From: Clostridia bacterium
GTDB lineage: Bacteria; Bacillota; Clostridia; UBA1381
Length of the DNA: 41,587 nucleotides
Reading direction: 5' to 3'
Assembly: GCA_900751885.1 (NCBI GenBank)
Contig: CAADTH010000039.1
Coordinates: 1 to 41,587, forward strand
This document shows positions 24,920 through 33,483 of this stretch, one piece after another. Position numbers and translations under genes: made by a program. Numbering within the stretch: the first letter of the stretch is position 1; every line of letters starts with the position of its first letter. The notes beneath the pieces are model-generated. The model was not told the DNA's origin. It saw only the letters and a program-made list of their open reading frames with translations, and searched no databases.

Positions 24920-26630
24920 AAAAACAGCACTGCGCTTGTGGTCCTATATCTCCGCTTATAAGAAGGTTTTAATCTGTTTGATTCTCGCCGCAGTCATTGC
25001 AAATGTGCTTGTGCTCGTCGCGCCATACCTTTCCGGACGCGCGATTGACTTTATTGCAGGCAAGGGCAATGTCAACTTCCCGATTGTACTTGGATTTATC
25101 GCAATCCTCGGCATCGTATACCTATTCAACGCGCTCACCACCTGGGCTATGACAACTCTTACCAGTGTCCTGTCCAACCGAACAATCGAAGGAATCCGGC
25201 GCGACGCATTTGAAAAGGTGAGCCTTCTTCCCCTAAAATTTTTTGACGGACACGCTCACGGCGATATCATAAGCCGCCTGACAAACGACATCGACATGAT
25301 ATCAGAGGGGCTTTTGCAGGGAATCACTCAGCTCTTTTCTGGTATCGTGATTGTTCTGGGCACACTCGGCATTATGTTCTGGCTGAGTCCCACCATTACA
25401 GCCGCGGTGCTGGTCATCACCGTCATCTGTGTATTCGTATCAAAATTTATTGCCTCGCGTTCAGGAAAAATGTTCCGCCTGCAGTCACAAACGACAGGAG
25501 AGCTGGGCGGATATATCGAGGAGATGATTGGAAACCAGAAGGTGGTCAAGGCGTTTCATTATGAAGAGCGCGCACAAAAAGCCTTTGAAGAAATCAACGC
25601 ACGCTTATATGACTGCGGACAAAAGGCACAGTTTTACTCCTCGCTTGTCAATCCGACCACGCGCTACATCAATAATCTTGCGTACATCAGCGTCGGTGTG
25701 CTCGGCGGTCTGGTCGCCCTCGCGGGCGGACTGTCTGTGGGAATCATCTCGAGCTTTCTCATCTATGCGACTCAATTCGCGCGCCCAATCAATGATATGA
25801 CTGGCATCCTGACACAGCTTCAATCCGCAGCGGCTTCCGCGGAGAGAATCTTTGCGCTTCTCGACGAGGAACCGGAACAATCAGATGACGCACTTCCTGA
25901 GCTCACTGTCAAAAAGGGCGCCGTCTCCTTTGACAGTGTCAATTTTTCCTATCAGCCTGACAAACAGCTGATTCAAAACCTTACTTTGTCTGTCAAGCCG
26001 GGTGACACCGTTGCCATCGTCGGACCGACGGGTGCGGGAAAGACCACAATCGTGAACCTTCTGATGCGCTTTTATGACACAGACACCGGCACCATCCGAA
26101 TCGACGGCACGCCGGTCGACTCTGTCACACGCGCAAGCCTTCGCAAAAATATTGCGATGGTGCTTCAAGACAGCTGGCTGTTCGCCGGCACAGTGCGTCA
26201 AAATATTGCCTATGGAAAAGAGGATGCCACCGACGAGCAAATCAGAAACGCCGCAAAAGCGGCGCACGCGGACAGTTTTATCCGCCGCCTGCCGGACGGC
26301 TATGATACCATGATTTCAGAGGATGGCGGTAATCTCTCTCAAGGACAAAAACAGCTTCTCACCATCGCGCGTGCCATGCTCGCCGATCCAAAGCTGTTGA
26401 TTCTGGATGAAGCGACCTCCAGCGTGGATACGCGGACGGAACAGCAGATTCAAAAGGCATTTCTCACCATGATGAAGGGACGCACCAGCTTTGTTATCGC
26501 CCACCGCCTGTCCACCATCCGCGAGGCAGATCTCATCCTTGTGATGAAGGACGGAAAAATTATCGAACAGGGTACACACGACGAACTTCTTGCGCAAAAC
26601 GGCTTTTACAAAGAGCTCTATAACAGCTGA
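24912..26630 (+). CDS. Heterodimeric ABC exporter, subunit with canonical ATPase site
   Basis: The ATG at 24912 follows GAGGAGG by about 9 nt; the ATG at 24903 touches it. The 572-residue protein has an exporter membrane domain (about 10-310) and a nucleotide-binding domain with Walker A GPTGAGKTT, Q-loop MVLQDSW, signature LSQGQ and Walker B LLILDEATSSVD with the catalytic Glu, then an IAHRLST switch. It is the active partner of the preceding subunit, translated by overlap in the same operon. No regulator is adjacent on the same strand; the two-component system upstream may not be related. Confidence 0.94.
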   Translation: MNKKTALRLWSYISAYKKVLICLILAAVIANVLVLVAPYLSGRAIDFIAGKGNVNFPIVLGFIAILGIVYLFNALTTWAMTTLTSVLSNRTIEGIRRDAFEKVSLLPLKFFDGHAHGDIISRLTNDIDMISEGLLQGITQLFSGIVIVLGTLGIMFWLSPTITAAVLVITVICVFVSKFIASRSGKMFRLQSQTTGELGGYIEEMIGNQKVVKAFHYEERAQKAFEEINARLYDCGQKAQFYSSLVNPTTRYINNLAYISVGVLGGLVALAGGLSVGIISSFLIYATQFARPINDMTGILTQLQSAAASAERIFALLDEEPEQSDDALPELTVKKGAVSFDSVNFSYQPDKQLIQNLTLSVKPGDTVAIVGPTGAGKTTIVNLLMRFYDTDTGTIRIDGTPVDSVTRASLRKNIAMVLQDSWLFAGTVRQNIAYGKEDATDEQIRNAAKAAHADSFIRRLPDGYDTMISEDGGNLSQGQKQLLTIARAMLADPKLLILDEATSSVDTRTEQQIQKAFLTMMKGRTSFVIAHRLSTIREADLILVMKDGKIIEQGTHDELLAQNGFYKELYNS

Positions 26631-26779
26631 TATCGCCTTAGCACTGCACCTTGTTAAAAAATTTTCAAAAAGTTTTCGAAAAAAGCTTTCCATTCCGGAT
26701 AAAATAGTATATAATATCTGCATAGTGCACGACTATGTGTACTATCATATACCCTTTTATCATATATACCACCACCATA

Positions 26780-26808
26780 AAAAGCATCGAAACTTCGATG
26801 CTTTTTAT
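26780..26808 (+). terminator. Terminator after the ABC exporter
   Basis: AAAGCATCGA pairs with TCGATGCTTT, followed by T-rich sequence. It lies in the 364-bp stretch 26631-26994, which has no gene and otherwise holds the next terminator and the perR promoter. Confidence 0.75.
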
Positions 26809-26829
26809 GCTGTCTTGTACCTTGTACTG

Positions 26830-26857
26830 CGGGAGCCGAGGCTCCCGTATTTTTTTA
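26830..26857 (+). terminator. Second terminator before perR
   Basis: CGGGAGC pairs with GCTCCCG around a 4-nt loop, followed by TA and seven T. Confidence 0.85.
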
Positions 26858-26915
26858 TTATTGTTTTTGCATGTCGCTTTTTTATGAAATTTTCCAACTT
26901 TTTTTAAAATTCTTC

Positions 26916-26973
26916 TTGACAAACAGGAAAAATATGCTATAATTAAAATCAATAATAGTTCCTATTATTGATT
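26916..26973 (+). promoter_or_regulatory. perR promoter with 27-bp palindromic operator
   Basis: TTGACA (26916-26921) and TATAAT (26938-26943) with a 16-bp spacer. Just downstream, AATCAATAATAG (26947-26958) and CTATTATTGATT (26962-26973) form a perfect palindrome around TTC, covering the transcript start. Fur/PerR proteins bind AT-rich palindromes of this kind, so autoregulation is likely. Confidence 0.8.
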
Positions 26974-26994
26974 TATAAGACGGAGGTAACTATT

Positions 26995-27393
26995 ATGGCA
27001 ATCAAACATAGTAGACAGCGCACCGCGCTTTTATCGCTTCTACGAAGTGTCACAAACCACCCCAGCGCAGAATGGCTGTATCTGAATTTAAAACAAGAAT
27101 TTCCAAATATCAGCCTTGCCACTGTCTACCGGAATTTAAACCTGCTCGAATCGACAGGCGAGCTGCTTCGAATTGATGTGGGAACGGGAACCGACCACTA
27201 TGACGGCAATCCCCTTCTTCATTATCACTTCGTCTGCAAGACCTGCTCAAGTATTTTGGATGTGGACGTAGCGACCAATTCCGAAACTGACAGGCAGGTC
27301 GAAGCACTACTCGGCGCACACGTAGACACACATTCCATGATTTTCTACGGCACCTGCGCGGATTGTTTAAAAAATGGCAACAAAAAATCTTAA
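26995..27393 (+). CDS. perR: Fur-family peroxide regulator, PerR type
   Basis: The ATG at 26995 follows GGAGGT by 7 nt. 132 residues: an N-terminal winged helix with SRQRTALLSLLRS, NHPSAEWLY and ISLATVYRNLNLL, and a dimer domain with YDGNPLLHYHFVCKTC and a C-terminal CADC (structural zinc site of four Cys). The residue eight after the first Cys of CKTC is Asp (SSILDVD), which matches D104 of B. subtilis PerR; Fur has Glu there. PerR uses iron to sense peroxide by oxidising its own His ligands. The reverse rubrerythrin gene downstream fits a peroxide-defence operon in an anaerobe. Confidence 0.88.
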   Translation: MAIKHSRQRTALLSLLRSVTNHPSAEWLYLNLKQEFPNISLATVYRNLNLLESTGELLRIDVGTGTDHYDGNPLLHYHFVCKTCSSILDVDVATNSETDRQVEALLGAHVDTHSMIFYGTCADCLKNGNKKS

Positions 27394-27417
27394 ATTAGCT
27401 TAGGGAGGATGTTTAAC

Positions 27418-27969
27418 ATGAAAAAATTTGTATGTTCTGTATGTGGTTATGTATTTGAGGGAGACACTGCTCCGGCTCAGTGTCCGCAGTGTAAGGCTCC
27501 GGCGGAAAAGTTCAAGGAAGTAAAAGAAGGCGCTTTGACGTTTGTGTGCGAGCATGAAATCGGCGTGGGCGCAAAAGATAAAATTGACTCTCAAGTGTAC
27601 GAGGGCTTAAAGGCAAACTTTGAGGGCGAGTGTACAGAGGTTGGTATGTACCTTGCAATGAGCCGCCAGGCAATCAGAGAGGGATATCCTGAAATCGGCG
27701 CGTTTTACCATCAGGCGGCTTTGGAGGAAGCAGAACATGCCGCAAAATTTGCAGAGCTACTCGGTGAAGTCGTTGTCGCTGACACAAAGAAGAACCTTGA
27801 AATGCGTGCAGAGGCAGAGTGCGGCGCGACAGAAGGAAAGCTCGAAATCGCCAAACGCGCAAAAGAGCTCGGATATGACGCAATCCACGACACGGTTCAC
27901 GAAATGGCAAAAGACGAAGCAAGACACGGCAAAGGTTTCATTGGTCTTTTAAATCGTTATTTTAAATAA
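27418..27969 (+). CDS. rbr: Reverse rubrerythrin (rubredoxin domain first)
   Basis: The ATG at 27418 is 9 nt after AGGGAGG; the ATG at 27409 overlaps it. 183 residues: an N-terminal rubredoxin domain with CSVCGYVFEG and CPQCKAPAEKF (iron bound by four Cys), then a four-helix di-iron domain with EGECTEVGMYLAMSRQA, EEAEHAAKFAEL and DEARHGKGFIGLL. The domain order is the reverse of classical rubrerythrin, as in clostridial revRbr proteins that reduce hydrogen peroxide and oxygen with NADH-derived electrons. It probably shares the PerR-controlled transcript. Confidence 0.93.
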   Translation: MKKFVCSVCGYVFEGDTAPAQCPQCKAPAEKFKEVKEGALTFVCEHEIGVGAKDKIDSQVYEGLKANFEGECTEVGMYLAMSRQAIREGYPEIGAFYHQAALEEAEHAAKFAELLGEVVVADTKKNLEMRAEAECGATEGKLEIAKRAKELGYDAIHDTVHEMAKDEARHGKGFIGLLNRYFK

Positions 27970-27985
27970 AATAATACATATCAGA

Positions 27986-28014
27986 GGACAGCAGATTGCT
28001 GTCCTTTTATTTTT
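27986..28014 (+). terminator. Terminator of perR-rbr
   Basis: GGACAGCA (27986-27993) pairs with TGCTGTCC (27997-28004) around GAT, followed by TTTTATTTTT. Confidence 0.9.
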
Positions 28015-28145
28015 CCAAAATTTTTTTCATCCACACCCCTCGTATAATTTTCCCTTTGTCCGAACAAACTAGTTATGTGAATTTAAAAAGGAGCATTCCT
28101 TCTTTTCAAGTTCATAACACTTATTATAATAAGGAGGCTATCAAA

Positions 28146-28325
28146 ATGGCTTGTGGAGATAATTGTAAAGCAAACGAATGCATCAAATGCAGCGTGCAGC
28201 AGTGCGCATTTCACTGCAACTCAAAGGATTACTGCTCCTTGGATTGCATCCAGGTTGGAACACACGAATCAAATCCAACAATGGATCAGTGCACAGACTG
28301 CCAATCCTTTAAATTAAAGGCATAA
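28146..28325 (+). CDS. DUF1540 domain protein
   Basis: 59 residues starting MACGDNCKANE, after AAGGAGG. The pattern is CIKCSVQQCAFH, then CSLDCIQVG and a C-terminal CTDCQSF, matching the small Cys-rich DUF1540 family of Firmicutes, whose function is unknown; the Cys pairs suggest metal binding. It is monocistronic, bounded by terminators. It is the last host gene before the phage cluster. Confidence 0.85.
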   Translation: MACGDNCKANECIKCSVQQCAFHCNSKDYCSLDCIQVGTHESNPTMDQCTDCQSFKLKA

Positions 28326-28338
28326 CAATAGGTGCTGT

Positions 28339-28385
28339 AAAAAAGGGACTGTAAAAAACCAAGTTTTTTTACAGTCCCTTTTTTA
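28339..28385. terminator. Bidirectional terminator between DUF1540 gene and phage cluster
   Basis: A stem of about 19 bp containing AAAAGGGACTGTAAAAAA and its complement, loop about CCAAG, with A and T tracts on both sides. It separates converging transcripts; the last phage gene ends at 28383 within it. Confidence 0.9.
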
Positions 28386-29504
28386 TTTTTGCTTTCTCTG
28401 ATTGATTTCCGCCATCGTGTAATCATGCTTTATCTTGAGCTCTTCCTTTTGCCGCATCCATTCCTCTACAAACCGCTTCATCTGGCTTGTGACAGCGCCC
28501 TGCGGGATCCCCAGCACCTCGGAAATCTGCTCGTTTGAAACCTCCCCTGTGCTCTCAAACAGCTTGTAGGCGCGCTCCCATCTTTCATTTTCCTCCCTCT
28601 CCTGTCGGTCACGCTCCTCTTTCTCTCTCTGGTATGCAAGCTCCTCCTGGTCATGCTCTTTTTTATAATCAAGCTCATCGCGCTTATAGCCGAGTTCCTG
28701 CTCATCTTTATTCTTTTTGTACTCCATCTCCTGATTCGTCTTTTCCTTCTCCCAGTTCATCTGGTTGACTCTGTCGTCTCTATCTTGGGCAGATTTCTGG
28801 TTGTCCACAAAATCCTGGAGTGTATCCCTGTTCACACCATACTCGCGGTCAAATAGATGTGTGTCCACACTCATAATATCCGCAAGCGCCTTCCTATCCA
28901 TCTCAAACTCCTGTACATATCTGTCATACGCACCCTCTGCCAATTCTGGAATCACATCCATCAGCTTATCATTCCAATACTGCCCCGCCTGTGCCGCCGC
29001 GGTGACCGCACTGCTGTTTGCCATCCCACCGGTCAATCCGCTGTAAATCCCCATGGTATCCTCAGTTGAGCGTCTTCCTTCCCTGTTATATTGCGTCTGA
29101 TACGCCTGATACACAGGGTCACTGTCCGCGTCATAGGAAAACGGCTCGCGGTTTTCCATCTTGTCCAAAATCTTGTCATACCGATCCGCGTATTTTTGAT
29201 ACTTGTCTAACATCTCCTGTCCACTCTTGATTCCCGTTGCCTGCTTCACCTGGTTGATTGCATTGTCGATGTCCTCCTGGCGCACGAACGCTTTCCCGTC
29301 CTCTACATATTCAGGATTGACCAGGATTCCGCCCACGCTCACCTTGCCGTCCCTCCACTGCGCATTTACAGGCACTCCTGTGCCGCTGCTTTTTACCGCA
29401 GTGTAATCCGTCGCACCCACGACAGGGGACTCTGGTTTTGAATCATCTGATTGCTTTTTCTTTCCCGCATAATCCCTTAGACTGTCAAGCCATGATTTCG
29501 CCAT
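28383..29504 (-). CDS. Phage internal virion-like protein, coiled coil
   Basis: 373 residues, ATG after AAGGAGGG. Residues about 60-170 are mixed, with DSDPVYQAYQTQYNREGRRS and GMANSSAVTAAAQAGQYW, a pattern I associate with phage-encoded structural proteins of Clostridia. Residues about 235-310 are a charged coiled coil rich in Glu, Lys, Arg and Gln, followed by an HTH-like ISEVLGIPQGAVTSQMKRF. It is the last gene of the minus-strand cluster, 12 nt after the previous one. In podoviruses this position often holds internal or ejection proteins; that role is inferred. There is no transmembrane segment or lysin motif. Confidence 0.6.
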   Translation of the reverse strand: MAKSWLDSLRDYAGKKKQSDDSKPESPVVGATDYTAVKSSGTGVPVNAQWRDGKVSVGGILVNPEYVEDGKAFVRQEDIDNAINQVKQATGIKSGQEMLDKYQKYADRYDKILDKMENREPFSYDADSDPVYQAYQTQYNREGRRSTEDTMGIYSGLTGGMANSSAVTAAAQAGQYWNDKLMDVIPELAEGAYDRYVQEFEMDRKALADIMSVDTHLFDREYGVNRDTLQDFVDNQKSAQDRDDRVNQMNWEKEKTNQEMEYKKNKDEQELGYKRDELDYKKEHDQEELAYQREKEERDRQEREENERWERAYKLFESTGEVSNEQISEVLGIPQGAVTSQMKRFVEEWMRQKEELKIKHDYTMAEINQRKQK

Positions 29505-29516
29505 GCTCTCCCTCCT

Positions 29517-31148
29517 TTATCCAAACATATTTTTTCCGCCATTTGCCGCTCTATATTCTATCGCGTACAGCTTCATGTCTCCCTCGCCCTCCAGCATCAC
29601 CTGAACCTGGTCACATTTTCTCATCCTGACCGGAACGCGCATCGTCTGCGCAATCGGGGACACGATTTCTCTGCAAAACGTAGTTTCCCTGTCATCAAAG
29701 CATATGGATACGCGCGCCCTTGTACCCTCTGCCAGCTCCATCCGAAGCCATATGCTGTCTATGCCTCGCCTCAGGCTAGTGGAAGGACGCATCCTTTTTG
29801 TCTTGATTTCCCAGGAAATGTACTCCTCTCCCTCACCGAAGCAATAGATTCCATCCTCTCCTGCCGCGAACAGAACCCCGTCCTCCCTGAAAAAGCACGA
29901 AAACGCTCCATCCTCTTGATACCATGCTGCAAATCGCGTATCATACACCAGCATCCCCCCATCCTCCAGCGCAAGATACAGCCTGCGTCCGTCGGTTTCT
30001 CCTGCGCAAAAGCGTTCCTGTCCTGTGAGTTTTTGTGATATATTTTCCGGCAGTCCGCCATTATAGCGGTAGATTCCGTCTATCCCTGAAAAGTAGAGCA
30101 CACCGTCTATCTCCGTCACCGTCTCACCCTTCGTGCACCCAAGCTTCGTGGTGTAGGGAATCTTAAAGTTCGACGGTCTGTCTCCATAGACCTCATGGAT
30201 ACAATGCTTCTTAAACGCGTACACATGGCTCTGATATGACACGATTCCCGTAAATTCTCCTTCTGACGCCACTTCGCCCCACCAGCTGTCTGTGGAAAGT
30301 CCTGCAAACACATGAAAATTTGCCGCATCGCCCAGCTTGGACGCCCATATCCGCTTGCCGCCCTTTTCTGTCCCCCATACGCGGTTGTTGTGTACGCACA
30401 CATGCATAAGGGGCGGCAATTCCCGCTCAATGGTACACGCGCTCGTCACAGGAGAAAACTTTACCTGCTCCCCCATTGCATTGTAGCAAAGCACCTGAAG
30501 TGTGTTTCCTTCTGCCTTTTCCACAACCACTGATACGATATCATCTCGCGCGACTGCATTTGCCCTCTCGTCCACAGAAACCGTATTGTTCTTCTCATTT
30601 GAGCATCCGCGAATGACAATGCTGTCACCCTTTGAGAATTCTGACGCATTCTCTACAGAGCTGATTGTGTTCGTAATGACCTCTTTTTTTTCTGTGGAGG
30701 AAAACACCATGGTACCGCTTTTCTTGACTGTCATACTTTGTAAGCCTTCCTGGGCATGCTCCGGGTCAAAATACAGCCCGTCGGGGAATAAGTAAACAAC
30801 TCCGCCAAGCTGTGCCATGCTTCCTGTTTCTAGCTGATAGTCCTCTGTGCCATCCTTTTTTACGCACTTCGACCGGTAAAAAAACTTGACCTTTCCTCCA
30901 AGCTCGCCAAGCCCTGTAAACACTGCGTCCTCGCCCTCCATGCGCAGTATTTTTTTCACCGTCACCCCCTGGGGCGCGGAAATCCTTTTCCTGTGCGGAC
31001 GCGTCGCGAGGTACGGCGCCGCATGGGAGGAGATATTCGAAAGCGCCGCAAACTCATTGTCCTTGATGGTGTCCGTCTCGTTAATCCCTCCGAACTCCCT
31101 GATACAGACCTCGCTCATTGCCTTTGCCTCTATCATCGGCTGATACAT
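29517..31148 (-). CDS. Phage structural protein, DNA-stabilisation/tail hub-like
   Basis: 543 residues, ATG after TAGGAGGACAGG. Beta-rich with propeller-like blades such as VCVHNNRVWGTEKGGKRIWASKLGD, GVLYFSGIDGIYRYNGG and GVLFAAGEDGIYCFGEG. The N-terminus (CIREFGGINETDTIKDNEF) resembles the start of phage proteins that close the head after packaging, like P22 gp10. The assignment rests on gene order (after the adaptor) and fold pattern. It lies 9 nt after the preceding gene. Confidence 0.6.
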   Translation of the reverse strand: MYQPMIEAKAMSEVCIREFGGINETDTIKDNEFAALSNISSHAAPYLATRPHRKRISAPQGVTVKKILRMEGEDAVFTGLGELGGKVKFFYRSKCVKKDGTEDYQLETGSMAQLGGVVYLFPDGLYFDPEHAQEGLQSMTVKKSGTMVFSSTEKKEVITNTISSVENASEFSKGDSIVIRGCSNEKNNTVSVDERANAVARDDIVSVVVEKAEGNTLQVLCYNAMGEQVKFSPVTSACTIERELPPLMHVCVHNNRVWGTEKGGKRIWASKLGDAANFHVFAGLSTDSWWGEVASEGEFTGIVSYQSHVYAFKKHCIHEVYGDRPSNFKIPYTTKLGCTKGETVTEIDGVLYFSGIDGIYRYNGGLPENISQKLTGQERFCAGETDGRRLYLALEDGGMLVYDTRFAAWYQEDGAFSCFFREDGVLFAAGEDGIYCFGEGEEYISWEIKTKRMRPSTSLRRGIDSIWLRMELAEGTRARVSICFDDRETTFCREIVSPIAQTMRVPVRMRKCDQVQVMLEGEGDMKLYAIEYRAANGGKNMFG

Positions 31149-31157
31149 CCTGTCCTC

Positions 31158-31919
31158 CTATCCCCACACACGGCAAAACTTCGCATCGTTATCCACTGCG
31201 CTGTGCTGCTTGTGGTATCTCTCATAATCCGATATCCTGCTGTTAAACTGCGTCATGTGCTGGTTATACAGCGCAATGTCATTCTGGTAATACGCCATTT
31301 TCCCAAGCAAATAATCCACATACATTTCATCATAGGGGGCAGGGCACTCTGTCTGGCTTCGGATTAGCTTTGTCACCTTCACCGTGCCTGTATAGTCCTT
31401 TATCTCTCCTATCAGGCTCACCGTGCCCTTCGCATAATCTACGCGCTGAATCTGCACGACAAAGCCCTCTGTGCCGCACCAAATCGACACAAAATCTCCC
31501 GCGCAAAAGCCTGACAGCCGAAGCGGCTCCATCGTCAAGGTTCCGCTTTCAATTACCGCTTCCGCCGACACCTTGACAATTCGGTACGCTGGAACAGTCC
31601 TCAAATAGACAAGCCGTACCCTGCCGGAGTATTCCTTCGGCAGATACAACCCCTGGCTGTGAAAAAAGCTTCTCAAATCTGTTCTCGTAAGCCGTTTTCC
31701 CCCAGCTATCACATATTCCACATCCTCCGGCTCGACGCCGCGCGGCAATAGATTCTGTCCCTCCTTTTTGGAAAGCTCGTATCTCTTCTCTTCATACTCC
31801 CTGCACACCTCACGCCTTAGAAGCGCTGACACATCATGGCACCAATCCAGTTTTTCCCGGAGCCTATAGGAATTCGGATACAGCGCATCCGCCTTTTCAA
31901 TCGCCTCTGCAATCGTCAC
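31158..31919 (-). CDS. Phage head-tail adaptor-like protein
   Basis: 253 residues from a GTG start preceded by AGGAGAGG. The helical N-terminus begins MTIAEAIEKADALYPNSY; the middle part is beta-rich, and the C-terminal helix YVDYLLGKMAYYQNDIALY is typical of proteins that attach below the portal. Position between tail fibre and stabilisation-like gene supports a connector role. No catalytic motif is seen. Confidence 0.55.
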   Translation of the reverse strand: MTIAEAIEKADALYPNSYRLREKLDWCHDVSALLRREVCREYEEKRYELSKKEGQNLLPRGVEPEDVEYVIAGGKRLTRTDLRSFFHSQGLYLPKEYSGRVRLVYLRTVPAYRIVKVSAEAVIESGTLTMEPLRLSGFCAGDFVSIWCGTEGFVVQIQRVDYAKGTVSLIGEIKDYTGTVKVTKLIRSQTECPAPYDEMYVDYLLGKMAYYQNDIALYNQHMTQFNSRISDYERYHKQHSAVDNDAKFCRVWG

Positions 31920-31935
31920 TTACGTCCTCTCCTTC

Positions 31936-33234
31936 CTACAGTGCCTTCCACAGCGCATTGCTTCCCGCTATATGACTGACACCCTGCACATATCCATACA
32001 CATAAATCGTCTGCGCAGGCATATTGTCCGCAAAATGGATGCCGTCCGACACAATCGTAATCGGAACCGCTCCCTCGCTGAAGCTTTCGAGATTCGTCGT
32101 AGCGAATGCATTTAAATGAATCATCATGCCCTCATACGCCCCGGAGCTGTCCGTATCTGCCAAAAGCCTGACTTGGGAAATCTTTTTTGTCTGCCTGATG
32201 GGGCTGTCTGGCGGTATCTTGTAAAAGAAACTTCTATGAAACACCATGGTGTTTCCCCATTTCTCTGGTGCCGCCTTCCTCTCCGCCGTGCCGTTAAAAT
32301 CCATTTTTCGCGCTGCCAGCGCCGCAATTTCCGCGGCAACCGCATCGGAGACCGGCTTGTCTATATCCGCGGTATTGTCCACATTCGAAAGTCCGACCTG
32401 CGCTTTTGTCACCCTGTGCGGATTGTCAGCGCAGTCAGCGTGTGCCTTCACACTCAGTTCTCTCCACGTCGTATCCAAATCCTCAATATTGTTTGCAAAC
32501 ACACGGGTATACAGCTTCATGTAATCCGCATTGCTATATTCGACTGACAAGAGCATCTGCATTATCCCATCCGGAAACGGCTGTACAAACAGCACGCCAT
32601 ATCTCTCCCCTTGCGGATATCCATTCGCCGTGCCGCCGTTTGCATTCCATACCGGATAAATTCCTGGCGTCGTGACATTTTTTAAATTGCTGGTTACCGG
32701 ACCCTTTAAACACATCAGACTGTCCGCAAGCTCTCTTGTGAGCTTTTCTTTTTCTATCGCTCCGTCCGCGATTTTTTCTCCTGTCACACTTGCGTCCGGA
32801 TGCTCAAGAACCTGTGCAGTTTTGTGTGTTTGATACGCGTCGCTCAGACCACGCAGCGCAATGGAGGTCGCTCTGGAGATAGGCTTGTCCATGTCACTGG
32901 TATTCTCTACATACGGAAGTCCGACTTGTGCACTCGTCACTTCATGCGGATTTGCGAAGTTGCCTTTATGTCTTTCCAAAATGCTCAGCACTATATCAAC
33001 CATCTCCTGCGTTGCCGCGGAAACAGGCTTATCTGCATCGCTGGTATTGTCCACATTCGAAAGTCCGACCTGCTCCTTTGTCACCTTGTGCGGATTGTCT
33101 TCTTTTTTTTCATGCTCCAAAAGTGCATCCTTTATCTGGTCTGTGCGGTTAAGTGCCTCAATGGTTGACTTTACGACATAGTCCTCGGCATCCTCCACCA
33201 TATATTCGTTTTTGTCTGGATTAACCCAAAGCAT
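31936..33234 (-). CDS. Phage tail fibre with repeated VGLSNVDNT motif
   Basis: 432 residues, ATG after GGAGGGG. Three copies of a short unit, NPHxVTxxQVGL then xVxNTxDxDKP, occur at about residues 47-72, 94-118 and 270-295. This unit is common in tail fibres and host-recognition proteins of phages of Gram-positive bacteria. The C-terminal 130 residues are beta-rich and likely form the receptor-binding tip. Fibres in this position indicate a particle that binds a cell surface. Confidence 0.8.
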   Translation of the reverse strand: MLWVNPDKNEYMVEDAEDYVVKSTIEALNRTDQIKDALLEHEKKEDNPHKVTKEQVGLSNVDNTSDADKPVSAATQEMVDIVLSILERHKGNFANPHEVTSAQVGLPYVENTSDMDKPISRATSIALRGLSDAYQTHKTAQVLEHPDASVTGEKIADGAIEKEKLTRELADSLMCLKGPVTSNLKNVTTPGIYPVWNANGGTANGYPQGERYGVLFVQPFPDGIMQMLLSVEYSNADYMKLYTRVFANNIEDLDTTWRELSVKAHADCADNPHRVTKAQVGLSNVDNTADIDKPVSDAVAAEIAALAARKMDFNGTAERKAAPEKWGNTMVFHRSFFYKIPPDSPIRQTKKISQVRLLADTDSSGAYEGMMIHLNAFATTNLESFSEGAVPITIVSDGIHFADNMPAQTIYVYGYVQGVSHIAGSNALWKAL

Positions 33235-33244
33235 CTAACCCCTC

Positions 33245-33469
33245 CTATCCGCGCACCAAACTTTTGATATAGCGCTTTGCCTCCCTTTTTTGCGCCATAC
33301 TGTCCTCCAGCACCAGCGCAACCTTTCTTGGCACATACACCGTCTGATCCTTCTGAATCACATAGGTATACCCATTTATGATGACCACTGCATCCGAATC
33401 ATCCCCATTTGAATGGATGGTAACCGGAACCAATTCCTCCTCATAGCTTTGTGCTTCTTGTTTTTTCAT
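33245..33469 (-). CDS. Small phage protein of unknown function
   Basis: 74 residues. I chose the ATG at 33469, 7 nt after AAAGGAGG, which leaves it just past the end of the capsid gene. It is charged, with VVIINGYTYVIQKDQTVYVPRKVALVLEDS, resembling small proteins next to N4-gp56-type capsid genes. No function is assigned. Confidence 0.6.
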   Translation of the reverse strand: MKKQEAQSYEEELVPVTIHSNGDDSDAVVIINGYTYVIQKDQTVYVPRKVALVLEDSMAQKREAKRYIKSLVRG

Positions 33470-33483
33470 CACGTTTCCTCCTT

